NCBI GenBank assembly: GCA_963775395.1
Contig: CAVZIX010000018.1
Span: 58,452-122,451 of the forward strand
Reading direction: 5' to 3'
Length of the DNA stretch: 64,000 nucleotides
Origin: JAIBJN01 sp963775395
GTDB taxonomy: Bacteria > Actinomycetota > Thermoleophilia > Gaiellales > Gaiellaceae
Positions 8,022-16,751 of the stretch are shown here, piece after piece. A program made the translations under genes and the position numbers. The notes under the pieces are model-generated. The model ran no database searches. It was not told where the DNA came from and saw nothing but the letters and a program-made list of their open reading frames with translations. Numbering within the stretch: the first letter of the stretch is position 1; every line of letters starts with the position of its first letter.

Positions 8022-11000
8022 CTATGCATCGAGTTGTCTGGTGACCGGATCGACGCTGGCGAGGCCGACGCGCAGGTACAAGGCCGGTACGACGAAGAGG
8101 CTGAGAAATGTCGTCGTGACGACGCCGCCAATGACGACGGCGGCCATCGGGCGCACGACCTCGAGGCCGGCGCTGCCACCCAGGATCAGCACCGGCACGA
8201 ACACGAGCACGGCCGCCAAAGCGGTGATCAGGATCGGCGCCAGGCGCTCCCCCGCCCCGCGCAGGACCAGCTGTCGACCGAAGGCGCCGCCGTTCTCCTG
8301 CTCGAGCTGCCGGTAGTGGCTGATCAGGAGAACGCTGTTGCGCGCGGCGAGCCCGAGCACGGCGAGCAGGCCGATGTAGGACCCGAACGAGAGTGTGCCG
8401 CCGTCGGCGAGCGCCCCGAGGACTCCGCCGGCGACCGCGAGCGGCAACGTCAGGAAGGCCAGCGCCGCCCGGCGCCAAGCGCCGAACGCAGCCTGGAAGA
8501 GGAGGAGCATCCCGACCGCCGCCGCGATCCCGATGACGATCAAGCGGCCTGCGGGTTGTCCCTCGGCAGCCAGCACCTCGGAATGGAACTCGAGCGGAAA
8601 GGTGACCTCGTCGAGGGCCCGCTCGACGTCGCCCACGACGGACTCCGTGTCGCGCCCTTCCACGTTCGCCGCGACATCGAGGTACCGCGAGACCGCGTGC
8701 CGCTCGATCACCGAGACGTTGGGCCTTATCCGGACGCCCGCCACCTGTCCAAGCTGGACATGCCCGCCGCCGGGCGTCTCGATGAGAAGCTGGCGAACGT
8801 CGCTGAGGCTGCTCCGGGTCTCGGGCGTCCCCCAGACCACGACGTCGAAGACCTTCTGCTCCTCGAAGAGGCTGCCTACCCCGATGCCCGACAGGAGCGT
8901 GGCGGCGGCCCGGCGCACGTCACCAGGCTTGACCCGGTGCCGTTGGGCCGCGAGAAGGTCGACCTCGACCTCGAGCGTCGGCTCCATGGCGGGAAGCTGG
9001 ACGTGCTCGCCGACGACCCCGTCGATTCCGGACACGAGCTGCTGCACCTCGCCCGCCTTCTCGCGCAGGACCTCGAGGTCCTCGCCGTAGATTCGGACGA
9101 CGAAGTCGTCCTCGGCTCCCGCGAGCGCCTCGGCGGCTCTCTCGTTCGAGAAGGCCTGGACGTCCGCCGCCAGCCCGGGATAGCCGGCGACGACGTCCTT
9201 CACGGAGGCCACCGTCTCGTCGTAGTCGGCGTCGGGATCGATGCTGACCCAGAGCTCGGCGGAGTTGACGCTGACCACCTGGTCCGACGTCACGGCGCGC
9301 CCCACGTCCGCACCGACGTTCCGGACGCCGTCGATGGAGCGGAGCTCCCGGCTCGCCAGCGTCGTGATCCGGTTCATCTCGGGAAGCGACGTGCCAGGCG
9401 GGCCCTGCCAGTGGATCACCAGCTCCGTCTCCTTGAACGTCGGCAGCAGTGACTGGCCCAGGAACGGAAGCGCTGCAAGGGCGGCCACGACAATGGCCGC
9501 AGCAGCCAGGTAGACGATGCGGAGTCGCCCGAGCATCCATGCGAGCGCTCGCTGATAGTGGTGCTGCAACCACCTGACGGCGGGCGACTCGCCGCGGGCG
9601 CGCGGTGTGCCGAACGACAGGAGGAGCAAGCTCAGCGCCGGCGTGACCGTGAGCGCGACCACCATGGATGCGCCGAGCGCCGCCAGGAACGCGACGGCCA
9701 TCGGTGGGAAGAACGCGCCGGACATCCCTTCGAGGAAGAAGAGGGGCACGACGGCCAACGCGACGATCAACAACCCGAACACGGCTGCGCTCCGAACCTC
9801 GAGCGTCGCCCCGAGGATGACGGCGCTCGGCGGCTGGCCACGGTCTCCCTCGCGGTGCTCGCGGAGGCGCCGGTCGATGTTCTCGGCGCCGACGATGGCC
9901 TCGTGGACGACGAGGATCAGCGCCGCCAGGAGCCCCGCCAGGACCATGGCGTTCATCGTCTCTCCGAGTGCGTAGAGCACGAGCGCCCCGGCGACGAGGG
10001 ACAACGGGATCGCAACGACGGCCACCAGGGCCGGGCGCCACCCGAACAGGAATGCCCCGAGCAGCAGAACCACGAGGGCGGCGCCGACGATCAGCGCGAG
10101 GGTGACGTTGTCGATCGACTGCTCGATGAAGGAGGCCGGGCGGTAGACCGTCGTGTCGAACGCGACGCCCGAGAGGCCGGGCTGCATCGAGACGATCGCT
10201 CCTTCGACCCCGCGGGTCACGTCAAGGGCGTTGGCCTCTGGGAACTTCTCGATGACGAGCAGAAGCCCGTCGCCGTCGTTGACAACGGCGTCGCCGATGA
10301 GGGGTTGATGACCCTCCACCACGTTGGCCACGTCGCCAAGTCGCAATCTCCGGCCGTTCGTGCCCTCGACGCGCACGCGGGCCAGGTCGGCAGCCGTGCT
10401 AATGGCCGAGAGGTGCTGGACCGGGAGCCGCTGGTTGGCCGTGTCGATGAACCCGCCCGTGCCGGGTGTCGACGCTTCAACGAACGTGAGCGGCGAGACC
10501 CACAGCGCGTTTCCGGTCGTCTCGACGACCTGACCCAGCGTGACGTCCTGCTCGCGCAGGCGCTCGGGGTCGACCTGCACCTGCAGCTGCCGGTCCCGGT
10601 GGCCCCAGATAGACACGTTCGCCACGCCCGCTACGCCCAGCAGCCGGGGCACGATCGTCCAGCGCGCCAGTACGGACATCTGGATGGGGCTGAGCCTGTC
10701 GGTCGAGACCGAGACCATCATCACCCGGTTCGTCGAGGACAGCGGCTGCAGCATTTGGGACGGCTTGGACACGCCCGACAGCGCAACGTGCGCCTCCGCG
10801 ACGCGCTCGTTGACGACCTGCCGCGCGCGGTAGAGGTCGGTTCCGGGCTCGAACACGAGAAGGATCCGGGAGAGGCCGGCAATAGACTCCGAGCGGATGT
10901 CCTCGAGGAATGCGACGCCGTTCAGCAGGTCGGCCTCGAGAGGAACCGTGACCAGCTGCTCGACCTCGGCCGCCGAGAGCCCGAGCGCTTCCGTCTGGAC

Positions 11001-11144
11001 CTCCACGGTTGGCGGCCCGTACTCGGGCAGGACGTCTACCGGCATGTCGCGGAGCTGGCTGATCCCCACGGCCAGCATCGCCGCGGCGGCGGCGAGCACC
11101 AGAAGCCGGAACTTCAGGCTCGAGCCGACGATCCAGCGCATCAC
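8022..11144 (-). CDS. RND-family transporter paralogue with altered TM4 relay residues
   Basis: This 1040-residue protein aligns in register with the pump at 4388-7510 (MMRWIVGSSLKFRLLVL, PVDVLPEYGPPTVEVQT, GLSAAEVEQLVTVPLE). The key TM4 segment reads LILVVHEAIVGAEN, so the conserved Asp pair of the paralogue (D414, D415) is replaced by His-Glu at the same positions. This may change or abolish proton coupling. The start GTG at 11144 (or ATG 11141) overlaps the stop of the polysaccharide deacetylase gene, implying translational coupling. Whether the two pumps work as a hetero-oligomer with the lipoprotein between them is unknown. Confidence 0.9.
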   Translation of the reverse strand: MMRWIVGSSLKFRLLVLAAAAAMLAVGISQLRDMPVDVLPEYGPPTVEVQTEALGLSAAEVEQLVTVPLEADLLNGVAFLEDIRSESIAGLSRILLVFEPGTDLYRARQVVNERVAEAHVALSGVSKPSQMLQPLSSTNRVMMVSVSTDRLSPIQMSVLARWTIVPRLLGVAGVANVSIWGHRDRQLQVQVDPERLREQDVTLGQVVETTGNALWVSPLTFVEASTPGTGGFIDTANQRLPVQHLSAISTAADLARVRVEGTNGRRLRLGDVANVVEGHQPLIGDAVVNDGDGLLLVIEKFPEANALDVTRGVEGAIVSMQPGLSGVAFDTTVYRPASFIEQSIDNVTLALIVGAALVVLLLGAFLFGWRPALVAVVAIPLSLVAGALVLYALGETMNAMVLAGLLAALILVVHEAIVGAENIDRRLREHREGDRGQPPSAVILGATLEVRSAAVFGLLIVALAVVPLFFLEGMSGAFFPPMAVAFLAALGASMVVALTVTPALSLLLLSFGTPRARGESPAVRWLQHHYQRALAWMLGRLRIVYLAAAAIVVAALAALPFLGQSLLPTFKETELVIHWQGPPGTSLPEMNRITTLASRELRSIDGVRNVGADVGRAVTSDQVVSVNSAELWVSIDPDADYDETVASVKDVVAGYPGLAADVQAFSNERAAEALAGAEDDFVVRIYGEDLEVLREKAGEVQQLVSGIDGVVGEHVQLPAMEPTLEVEVDLLAAQRHRVKPGDVRRAAATLLSGIGVGSLFEEQKVFDVVVWGTPETRSSLSDVRQLLIETPGGGHVQLGQVAGVRIRPNVSVIERHAVSRYLDVAANVEGRDTESVVGDVERALDEVTFPLEFHSEVLAAEGQPAGRLIVIGIAAAVGMLLLFQAAFGAWRRAALAFLTLPLAVAGGVLGALADGGTLSFGSYIGLLAVLGLAARNSVLLISHYRQLEQENGGAFGRQLVLRGAGERLAPILITALAAVLVFVPVLILGGSAGLEVVRPMAAVVIGGVVTTTFLSLFVVPALYLRVGLASVDPVTRQLDA

Positions 11145-12226
11145 CGGAAACGCCTCTGGCGATCTCGGCGATCGGACTTCGGCCGCAGGAGGCGATGCGC
11201 TTTCCTTTCTCTCACGCGCTGGATGCGGGCCCGCTGGGGCAACAGCTGGAGCCGGATGCCGGTGAGGCCGGATGAGCGCCCGACGTTGATGCGGCGCAGC
11301 CGCAGCCAGTCGGGCCGGCTCAGGTCGTTGAGGCCGCGCCTCGTCATGAACGCGAGCTCGAAGCCCTCCTCCTCGAGAAAGGTCGTCACCCCGTCGTCGC
11401 TGCCGCCGCCCGGATACGCGAACACGCGTGGGGTCGGACCGATCTCGCGCTCGAGGTCGCGGAGCGAATCGAGGATCTCCCCGCTCGCCTCGGCGCGCGC
11501 CACCTTGTGGAGCAGCGGATGGGTGCGGGAGTGCGACCCGAGGCCGACTCCCTCGGCGGCGAGCCGGCGGAGCTCGTCCCAGCCGAGCACGGACGGGCCT
11601 GAAGCCTCGACGCCGGAGCCGCCGCTCAGGTCGTCGAGGATCGCCATCGCCCGCTCGTGCGGAAGTGACTTCAGGTGTCCGCGAAGCCGACGGTACGTGC
11701 GTATCCGTTCTTCAGGATTCCGCACGGGCAGGTCGCCCAGGGGTGTCGAGACGACTGCGTCTTTCCCTCCGAGGACGCTCCAGAGCCGGTCCCACCAGAA
11801 TGCCCTGCCGGGGTCGCCGGGATACGCCGTCGGCACGAAGAGCGTCAGCGGAACGCCGTGGCGCTGCATGATCGGCCATGCGTGCTCGGCGACCGATCGA
11901 TACCCGTCGTCGAAGGTCACCATCACCGCGCGGGGCGGAAGGGGAGCTTCCCCGCGGCGGATCGCCAGAAGCTCCAAGAGGGACAGCGGCCGGTAGAGCG
12001 AGGAGAGGAAGCGCATGTGCTCGTCGAACTCCGCGGGCGTCGCGCCGATCAGCCCCGGATAGAGCTCCGGGGAGCGGTCCGGCTCGTCGACCCGGTGGTA
12101 CGTGAGAACGGGAAGGACGCCGGGCAAGGGACGGGCGGCTCGCTCCAGGATGCCCACGGCGCGCGAGAGCGCAGGGCTGCGCGACGCTCGCCGAGCCGAG
12201 CGCTTGAGCACCGTGTTAGCGTCCAC
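11141..12226 (-). CDS. polysaccharide deacetylase (NodB fold, CE4)
   Basis: The 361-residue protein has the NodB motifs in order: VLTYHRVDEPD, then motif 1 VTFDDGYRS (about 103-111, with catalytic/metal D106 and D107), motif 2 GSHSRTHPLLH (metal His residues) and FAYPGGGSDDG. CE4 enzymes remove N- or O-acetyl groups from polymers such as exopolysaccharide or peptidoglycan. No signal peptide is evident; a short hydrophobic stretch (PLPGVLPVLTY) is part of the fold. GTG 12226 overlaps the end of the ATP-grasp fusion gene by 11 bases, and its stop overlaps the start of the next pump. This places it firmly in the polysaccharide operon. Confidence 0.92.
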   Translation of the reverse strand: MDANTVLKRSARRASRSPALSRAVGILERAARPLPGVLPVLTYHRVDEPDRSPELYPGLIGATPAEFDEHMRFLSSLYRPLSLLELLAIRRGEAPLPPRAVMVTFDDGYRSVAEHAWPIMQRHGVPLTLFVPTAYPGDPGRAFWWDRLWSVLGGKDAVVSTPLGDLPVRNPEERIRTYRRLRGHLKSLPHERAMAILDDLSGGSGVEASGPSVLGWDELRRLAAEGVGLGSHSRTHPLLHKVARAEASGEILDSLRDLEREIGPTPRVFAYPGGGSDDGVTTFLEEEGFELAFMTRRGLNDLSRPDWLRLRRINVGRSSGLTGIRLQLLPQRARIQRVRERKAHRLLRPKSDRRDRQRRFR

Positions 12227-14219
12227 GGGCCAGCTTCCCGCGCAGTTTCTCCGCGATCCTGGCGAGCTCGACGAGGCCGGGGCGCGGGTCCTCGCGCGTG
12301 AGGATGTCGAACCCGTCTCCGGGATAGAGGAGGCGGAGGGCCGCCGCGACTGCCTGCCGCCGCCGGGGTACAGGGACGCCCGGATAGGGGCGGGCCTGGC
12401 GGAGCGTGGACCCGATCCAGACCACTTCCAGGTCGAGATTCCTGGAGCGGACGCCGACTGTATACGAGGTGTTCGGACGATCGTCCGGGCCCGGCAGGTT
12501 CCCTAAACAGACGTCCGCCAGGCCGGCCGGGAAGTCGATGCCGCTCTTCACGGCAAGGGGGAGCGATCCCCAGATTCGGCCGTTGACCTCCATCAGCCTT
12601 GGACCCTTCTCCCCTACCTTGAACTCGACCATCGCGAGCCCCGTCCACTCGAGCGCCGCGAGGAGGCGGGCAGAGTGGTCAAAGAGCACGGGCTCCAGCG
12701 CGACACTCTCCCGGAACGAGCTCGCGCCGCCCGTGATCGGGACTTCCCGCAGGCGCCGATGCTGGAACGCAGCGATCGGGCGGCCCGCGTGCGCGAGCAC
12801 TTCGACGCCGTGGGCTTCACCGGCGTAGTACTCCTGGAGCAGCACGTCGCAACGCCCTTCGAGAGCTGCCATTTGCTCAGCGAGCGCGGCCCCGTCCGCG
12901 GCATAGGACACGGCGTAGCGTTCGACGCCGCGGCCGTCTCGAACGATCCGGGAGAAGCGCGGCTTGACCACCACGGGCCAGCCGAGTGCGGGGGCCGCCC
13001 GGAGCGCCGCGTCCACCGTGGACACAAGCTCGGTTCGGGGCAGGGGAATGCCCAGCTCAGCGGCGAGCTCGACCGTCGCCATCTTGTCGTGGCTCGTCGC
13101 CAGCGCTCGCGGTTCGGGCAGGGCGAGCATGCAGAGGCCCGCGAACCGCTCGCGTGCCGCGGCCAGGGGCAGGATCGTCTCGTCGGTAATGGGCACGATG
13201 AGGTCGATCCGGCGCGTCCGGGCGGCCGCCAGCAGGACCTCCACCATCTCCTCAGGCGACTCCTCGGGCGACGGGTAGCGCAGCCGCTCGGCCGCGTAGC
13301 GGGAGTAGTAGCCGGGGCTGCGCGCCTCCGAGTCCGCCGCGATCACATGCATCCCGCGGCGGCCGAGCGAGCGGATGATGGAGATGGCGCTGCCCCGACC
13401 GGCGTCCGTGACGAGGACTCTCGCTTGCCGCATGGGGGCCCGCGTCGAGGTGCCGACGCCGGACTCTCGATATTGCTGTTCGCCGTTTGCAAAGTCCTCA
13501 ACGAGCGCGGCGACCTCTCCGACAACATCGTCCAGCGGCCGGTCAGCGTCCACCACGGCGAAGTTGCTCATCACGCGCGCGAGGTCGAGATACTCACGCC
13601 GACGCCGGGCGAGCGACTCGAGCGTGCCCTCGCCCTTGCGGATGAGGAGGGTCTCTGCGGGAGCATCGAGGTAGAAGACCAGATCCGGCTTCGGGTACAG
13701 GCGTGCGAGCACGAAGCCGTGTACCCGCCTGCTGGCCGAACGCCGTCTCGGCGCCGCCACGTCGTACGCGTAGTAGTCCGCAAAGAAGTGGCGATCGAAG
13801 ACGACGATCGAGCCGCGGCGCCACCTCACTGAGGCGACGAGCGCGCGCTGCCACTCTTCTGCGAGCCGGTTGGCCAGCCGGAGAAACGACCGCCCGGTCC
13901 GGAGCGAACGCTTGACCCGGCCCTTCGGAGAGACGCGGTCCGGCCGACGAGAGTCCCGGGGTCCGCCGGTGTCGCGCGTGCCCCCTCGGGCGCGACACCG
14001 GCGGACAGCGTGAATGAGGCGCGTGCTCGGCAGCAGCAGGTTGCTGGAGTCGGGGTTCACACCCATGTAGAGGTAGGTCACGGGTGGCGGGAGTACCTCG
14101 GCGAGCCGTCGCGCAACGCTCGTCTTCCCCGCGCCGTCGGGTCCGATGAGCGCGACGGTGAACCCGCGCCGCTTCTGCACTCGAGAGGGATGGTCGTGCG
14201 TCGGCTCGTTTCGCGTCAT
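12216..14219 (-). CDS. fusion of thymidylate-kinase-like P-loop kinase and ATP-grasp ligase
   Basis: This is one open frame of 667 codons with two domains. Residues about 1-260 are a thymidylate-kinase-like P-loop fold: GPDGAGKTS (26-34), DRHFFADYYAYD (about 142-153), a lid region rich in Arg. Residues about 263-667 are a carbamoyl-phosphate-synthase-like ATP-grasp: VLVTDAGRGSAISIIRSLG, PVVVKPRFSR, LLQEYYAGEAHGVEVLA, and the metal-binding LMEVNGRIWGSL. A Met at residue 263 could start a separate protein, but no ribosome binding site precedes it, so a fusion is more likely. ATG 14219 overlaps the upstream stop as ATGA. Likely roles are phosphorylating and ligating a small sugar or amino-acid precursor of the glycan; the substrate is unknown. 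Confidence 0.85.
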   Translation of the reverse strand: MTRNEPTHDHPSRVQKRRGFTVALIGPDGAGKTSVARRLAEVLPPPVTYLYMGVNPDSSNLLLPSTRLIHAVRRCRARGGTRDTGGPRDSRRPDRVSPKGRVKRSLRTGRSFLRLANRLAEEWQRALVASVRWRRGSIVVFDRHFFADYYAYDVAAPRRRSASRRVHGFVLARLYPKPDLVFYLDAPAETLLIRKGEGTLESLARRRREYLDLARVMSNFAVVDADRPLDDVVGEVAALVEDFANGEQQYRESGVGTSTRAPMRQARVLVTDAGRGSAISIIRSLGRRGMHVIAADSEARSPGYYSRYAAERLRYPSPEESPEEMVEVLLAAARTRRIDLIVPITDETILPLAAARERFAGLCMLALPEPRALATSHDKMATVELAAELGIPLPRTELVSTVDAALRAAPALGWPVVVKPRFSRIVRDGRGVERYAVSYAADGAALAEQMAALEGRCDVLLQEYYAGEAHGVEVLAHAGRPIAAFQHRRLREVPITGGASSFRESVALEPVLFDHSARLLAALEWTGLAMVEFKVGEKGPRLMEVNGRIWGSLPLAVKSGIDFPAGLADVCLGNLPGPDDRPNTSYTVGVRSRNLDLEVVWIGSTLRQARPYPGVPVPRRRQAVAAALRLLYPGDGFDILTREDPRPGLVELARIAEKLRGKLARGR

Positions 14220-15382
14220 CGGCCCTCGCAGTACGGGCTCATCGCCTCGAAGAGGCCGTCGAGCGAGAACGGATACGGATGGTGGACGACGAAGGCAGGC
14301 TTGCCGGCAAACGCGCGGTCGAGGGCCCTTCGCTCGAGCCGCTCGACCTGCTCGACGAAAGGGTTGACGCCCTCCGGGAACGCGAAGCGGTACTTCAGGT
14401 AGGCGGCCGTGAGATTCAGCCGCTCGTGCTGGAGCGAGAAGACCATGCGCTTGGCGACGTCCAGAGGGTCGACAGGCTCGACGGTGATGTCGGGCGCGTC
14501 GGAGCTCACGAGGAAGAAGAGTCGGTCGAAGGCCGCGGACTGCTCTCCGACGCGCCCGAAGAGCCGCTCGGGCTCGACGTCCACGAAGAGCTGACGGCTG
14601 AGAAGCGGAGTGAGCCGGGTCAGGGCGTGTGAGAGGCCCCCCTGCCTCCCCGCCCTGACCCGCCGCAAGGCTCGCTCCGAACCGAGGAACAGCTCGATCG
14701 CGCGCAGACGTGTCCGATCCGCGCGGCTGACGAGCGCCTCGTACTGGGGCAGTTGCCGCAAGTGCCAGCCCCAGATCCTGATGGGCTCGGGGATGCCGTG
14801 GACGCGGCTTCCGTCGTCCGTGACGTACACCCACTCGTCGCCCACGTACTCTGCTCCCCGCGCTGCGAACGCGAGCAGCGCCTCTGTCTTTCCACCCTTC
14901 GACCAACCGGTCGCGACGACTCCGGTCCCGCCGTGCACGAACGCCGATGCGTGCAGCGGCAACACGCCTCTGGCGAGGACCGTGAGGTTGAGGATCGGGA
15001 TGAGGAACGGAACCGCCGGCAGGCCGCGCTCGCACACGATCTCGACCGGTGCTCCGATCTGCGTGAAGGCGATCTCGACCCGGGCCGGCGCCTTGTGCCT
15101 GCTCCGCAAGACGAGGAAGGCGTCGTCGGTGAAGGCGGCCTCGCCCAGTCCGACGAAGCGGATGCGCGATCCGGTCGCCAGCTGGTCGACGAAGCGGATG
15201 ACGATGTCGGGCTCCCGGTCGAGGGACGCCTGGGCGAGGCCAAGCTGCCACCTCACCATCGCCACGTCGGTCGGCGACGCTCCGAGAAGACGGACACCCG
15301 CGAGCCCGTGGAAGTCGAAGTCGACCTCTTCTTGCACCCGCGATCCGGTGAGGGGTGCTAGCCGAGCCATCGACCCGTTCAC
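14216..15382 (-). CDS. HPr-kinase-like P-loop protein
   Basis: The 388-residue protein carries an HprK-type C-terminal kinase core: LPLHASAFVHG (143-151), Walker A GWSKGGKTEALL (159-170), and GDEWVYVTDDG (181-191, Walker B-like). HprK-like proteins in biosynthetic clusters phosphorylate unknown small molecules or peptides rather than HPr, and no PTS genes are visible here. The start GTG 15382 lies two bases past the stop of the sugar transferase gene, and its own stop overlaps the next gene. An alternative start is the ATG four codons in. The tight packing suggests its product acts on the same pathway as the neighbouring kinase/ATP-grasp fusion. Confidence 0.8.
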   Translation of the reverse strand: MNGSMARLAPLTGSRVQEEVDFDFHGLAGVRLLGASPTDVAMVRWQLGLAQASLDREPDIVIRFVDQLATGSRIRFVGLGEAAFTDDAFLVLRSRHKAPARVEIAFTQIGAPVEIVCERGLPAVPFLIPILNLTVLARGVLPLHASAFVHGGTGVVATGWSKGGKTEALLAFAARGAEYVGDEWVYVTDDGSRVHGIPEPIRIWGWHLRQLPQYEALVSRADRTRLRAIELFLGSERALRRVRAGRQGGLSHALTRLTPLLSRQLFVDVEPERLFGRVGEQSAAFDRLFFLVSSDAPDITVEPVDPLDVAKRMVFSLQHERLNLTAAYLKYRFAFPEGVNPFVEQVERLERRALDRAFAGKPAFVVHHPYPFSLDGLFEAMSPYCEGR

Positions 15383-15384
15383 GG

Positions 15385-15999
15385 CTAGACCCCCGACCGC
15401 CTCAGCACCGCGGGCACCGTCTGCAGGAGGATCTTCAGGTCAAGAGCCAACGAGCGGTGCCTGATGTACTCGATGTCCAGCCGCAGCCGCTCGTTGAAAT
15501 CTGTCCTGTTCCGGCCCTCTATCTGCCAGAGGCCGGTGATGCCCGGCGTGACCTCGAGCCGATACGTATGCCAGAAGCTGTAGGTGCTGGGCGCAAACGA
15601 GGTCGGTCGCGGACCGACAAGCGACATCTCACCTCTCACCACGTTGATGAGCTGCGGAAGCTCGTCGAGGCTCGTCTGACGCAGGATGCGGCCGACGCGC
15701 GTGATCCGCGGGTCATTCGTGATCTTGAAGTCCGGCCAAGGGCGCTCGTTGAGGTGGGCGAGTGACGGCTTGAGCGCCTCGGCGTTGGGCACCATCGTCC
15801 GGAACTTGAACATGCGGAAGCGGAGGCCGTCCCTCCCCGTGCGGGTCTGGCCAATGAGGATGGGCCCGGCCGGGGGGTCGAGGGAGATGGCGAGCGCACA
15901 GAGGATGAGCAGCGGGACGACGACAGGAAGGAGCAGCACGCAGACCGCGAGATCGAGGGCTCGCTTGCCGATGAGATAGGACCGGCTCGCACGGGGCAC
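15385..15999 (-). CDS. polyprenyl-phosphate sugar-1-phosphate transferase (priming glycosyltransferase)
   Basis: The 204-residue protein is a compact bacterial sugar transferase. It has one N-terminal membrane helix (residues about 14-38), then FRMFKFRTM (61-69), DPRITRVGRILRQTSLDELP and MSLVGPRP (125-132), ending with PGITGLWQIEGRN. These enzymes move a sugar-1-phosphate from a UDP-sugar to undecaprenyl phosphate and so start assembly of the repeat unit. The short size matches the catalytic half of WbaP/EpsL types without the large N-terminal membrane domain. GTG 15999 is preceded by a strong GGGAGGT. It probably defines the first committed step of the polysaccharide made by this locus. Confidence 0.95.
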   Translation of the reverse strand: MPRASRSYLIGKRALDLAVCVLLLPVVVPLLILCALAISLDPPAGPILIGQTRTGRDGLRFRMFKFRTMVPNAEALKPSLAHLNERPWPDFKITNDPRITRVGRILRQTSLDELPQLINVVRGEMSLVGPRPTSFAPSTYSFWHTYRLEVTPGITGLWQIEGRNRTDFNERLRLDIEYIRHRSLALDLKILLQTVPAVLRRSGV

Positions 16000-16013
16000 G
16001 CGTTACCTCCCGC

Positions 16014-16739
16014 TCACTGATCGGCCACCGCCCCGGCCTTCTCACGCGGGCCCGGCGCCGGGGTCGTCGCGCCCTTCACGCGCCGGTGAAGCGCTGCGAG
16101 CAACGCGCCGCTCGTGGGGCACTCGTCGGGAGCGAAGACGGCTAAGGTGATCCCGTCGAGCTCCTCCTCGGAAAGGACCTGGGAAAGCGGCTCGCGTATT
16201 CGCGCGAGCGCCGCAGTTCCCATGGCGCGGTCGCTCTCCGGGAGGAGGAGGTAGACGTCCTTGCCGTCGAACCACACCCGGTCGACAGTCCGGATCAGGG
16301 AGAGCAGGAGCGCCAGGGTCTGCTCGTGCCACCCGTCCGCCTCCGTGCCGGTGCGCCGGCGAGGGATGCGTGCGAGGAGGAACGTGTGTCCGAACCGTCT
16401 GCTTCGACTGACCTCACGCTCGAGATCCTCGAACGAGCCGAGGCCCACCGCCCAGTTGCGGTCTCGCTTCCACGCCACCGTCTCGGTGAGGCCCGGACGA
16501 ACGCGCGGCCTGACAAGCACCCGGGAGCGGAGACGAAATGCGGTCCGATCTACGGGACCAGGGGTGATGGATGCGCCGTCGCCGTGCTCCCCGCCATTCG
16601 ACTCCTGCTTCGCGGAGCCCGTTGAGCGGCTTCGCGCCGAAACCTCGGTTGTCCTTCTCTTCCCTTTGCTGAATCGCACCGTTGACCTCCCGATCCGAAC
16701 CTTGAATGCGCGCCCGGTTATCAACCGGGCGGCGCCCAA
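16014..16739 (-). CDS. degenerate GGDEF-domain-like protein
   Basis: The C-terminal half looks like a GGDEF fold that has lost its signature. LEREVSRSRRFGHTFLLARIP matches the usual start of the domain. DRVWFDGKDVYLLLPESDRA occupies the place of the R-x-GGDEF-x-VLLPETD strand pair, with DGKDV instead of GGDEF. Catalysis is therefore unlikely; it could bind nucleotide or c-di-GMP, or only keep the fold. The first 85 residues are basic and low in complexity, and the TTG start at 16739 is weak. A GTG at 16478 is a possible later start. It lies 14 bases upstream of the priming transferase gene, so it may regulate the polysaccharide operon (inference). Confidence 0.6.
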   Translation of the reverse strand: MGAARLITGRAFKVRIGRSTVRFSKGKRRTTEVSARSRSTGSAKQESNGGEHGDGASITPGPVDRTAFRLRSRVLVRPRVRPGLTETVAWKRDRNWAVGLGSFEDLEREVSRSRRFGHTFLLARIPRRRTGTEADGWHEQTLALLLSLIRTVDRVWFDGKDVYLLLPESDRAMGTAALARIREPLSQVLSEEELDGITLAVFAPDECPTSGALLAALHRRVKGATTPAPGPREKAGAVADQ

Positions 16740-16751
16740 CGGAGCGGACGG

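Noticed and set aside
13433..14219. Separate thymidylate kinase gene ending before Met 263
   Set aside because: There is no stop between the domains and no ribosome binding site before the internal Met, so I report one fusion protein.
14220..15251. N-terminal extension of the kinase/ATP-grasp frame to 1011 residues
   Set aside because: It lies wholly inside the HprK-like gene in another frame and is low-complexity Arg/Pro/Ala; the overlapping ATG 14219 is a normal coupled start.
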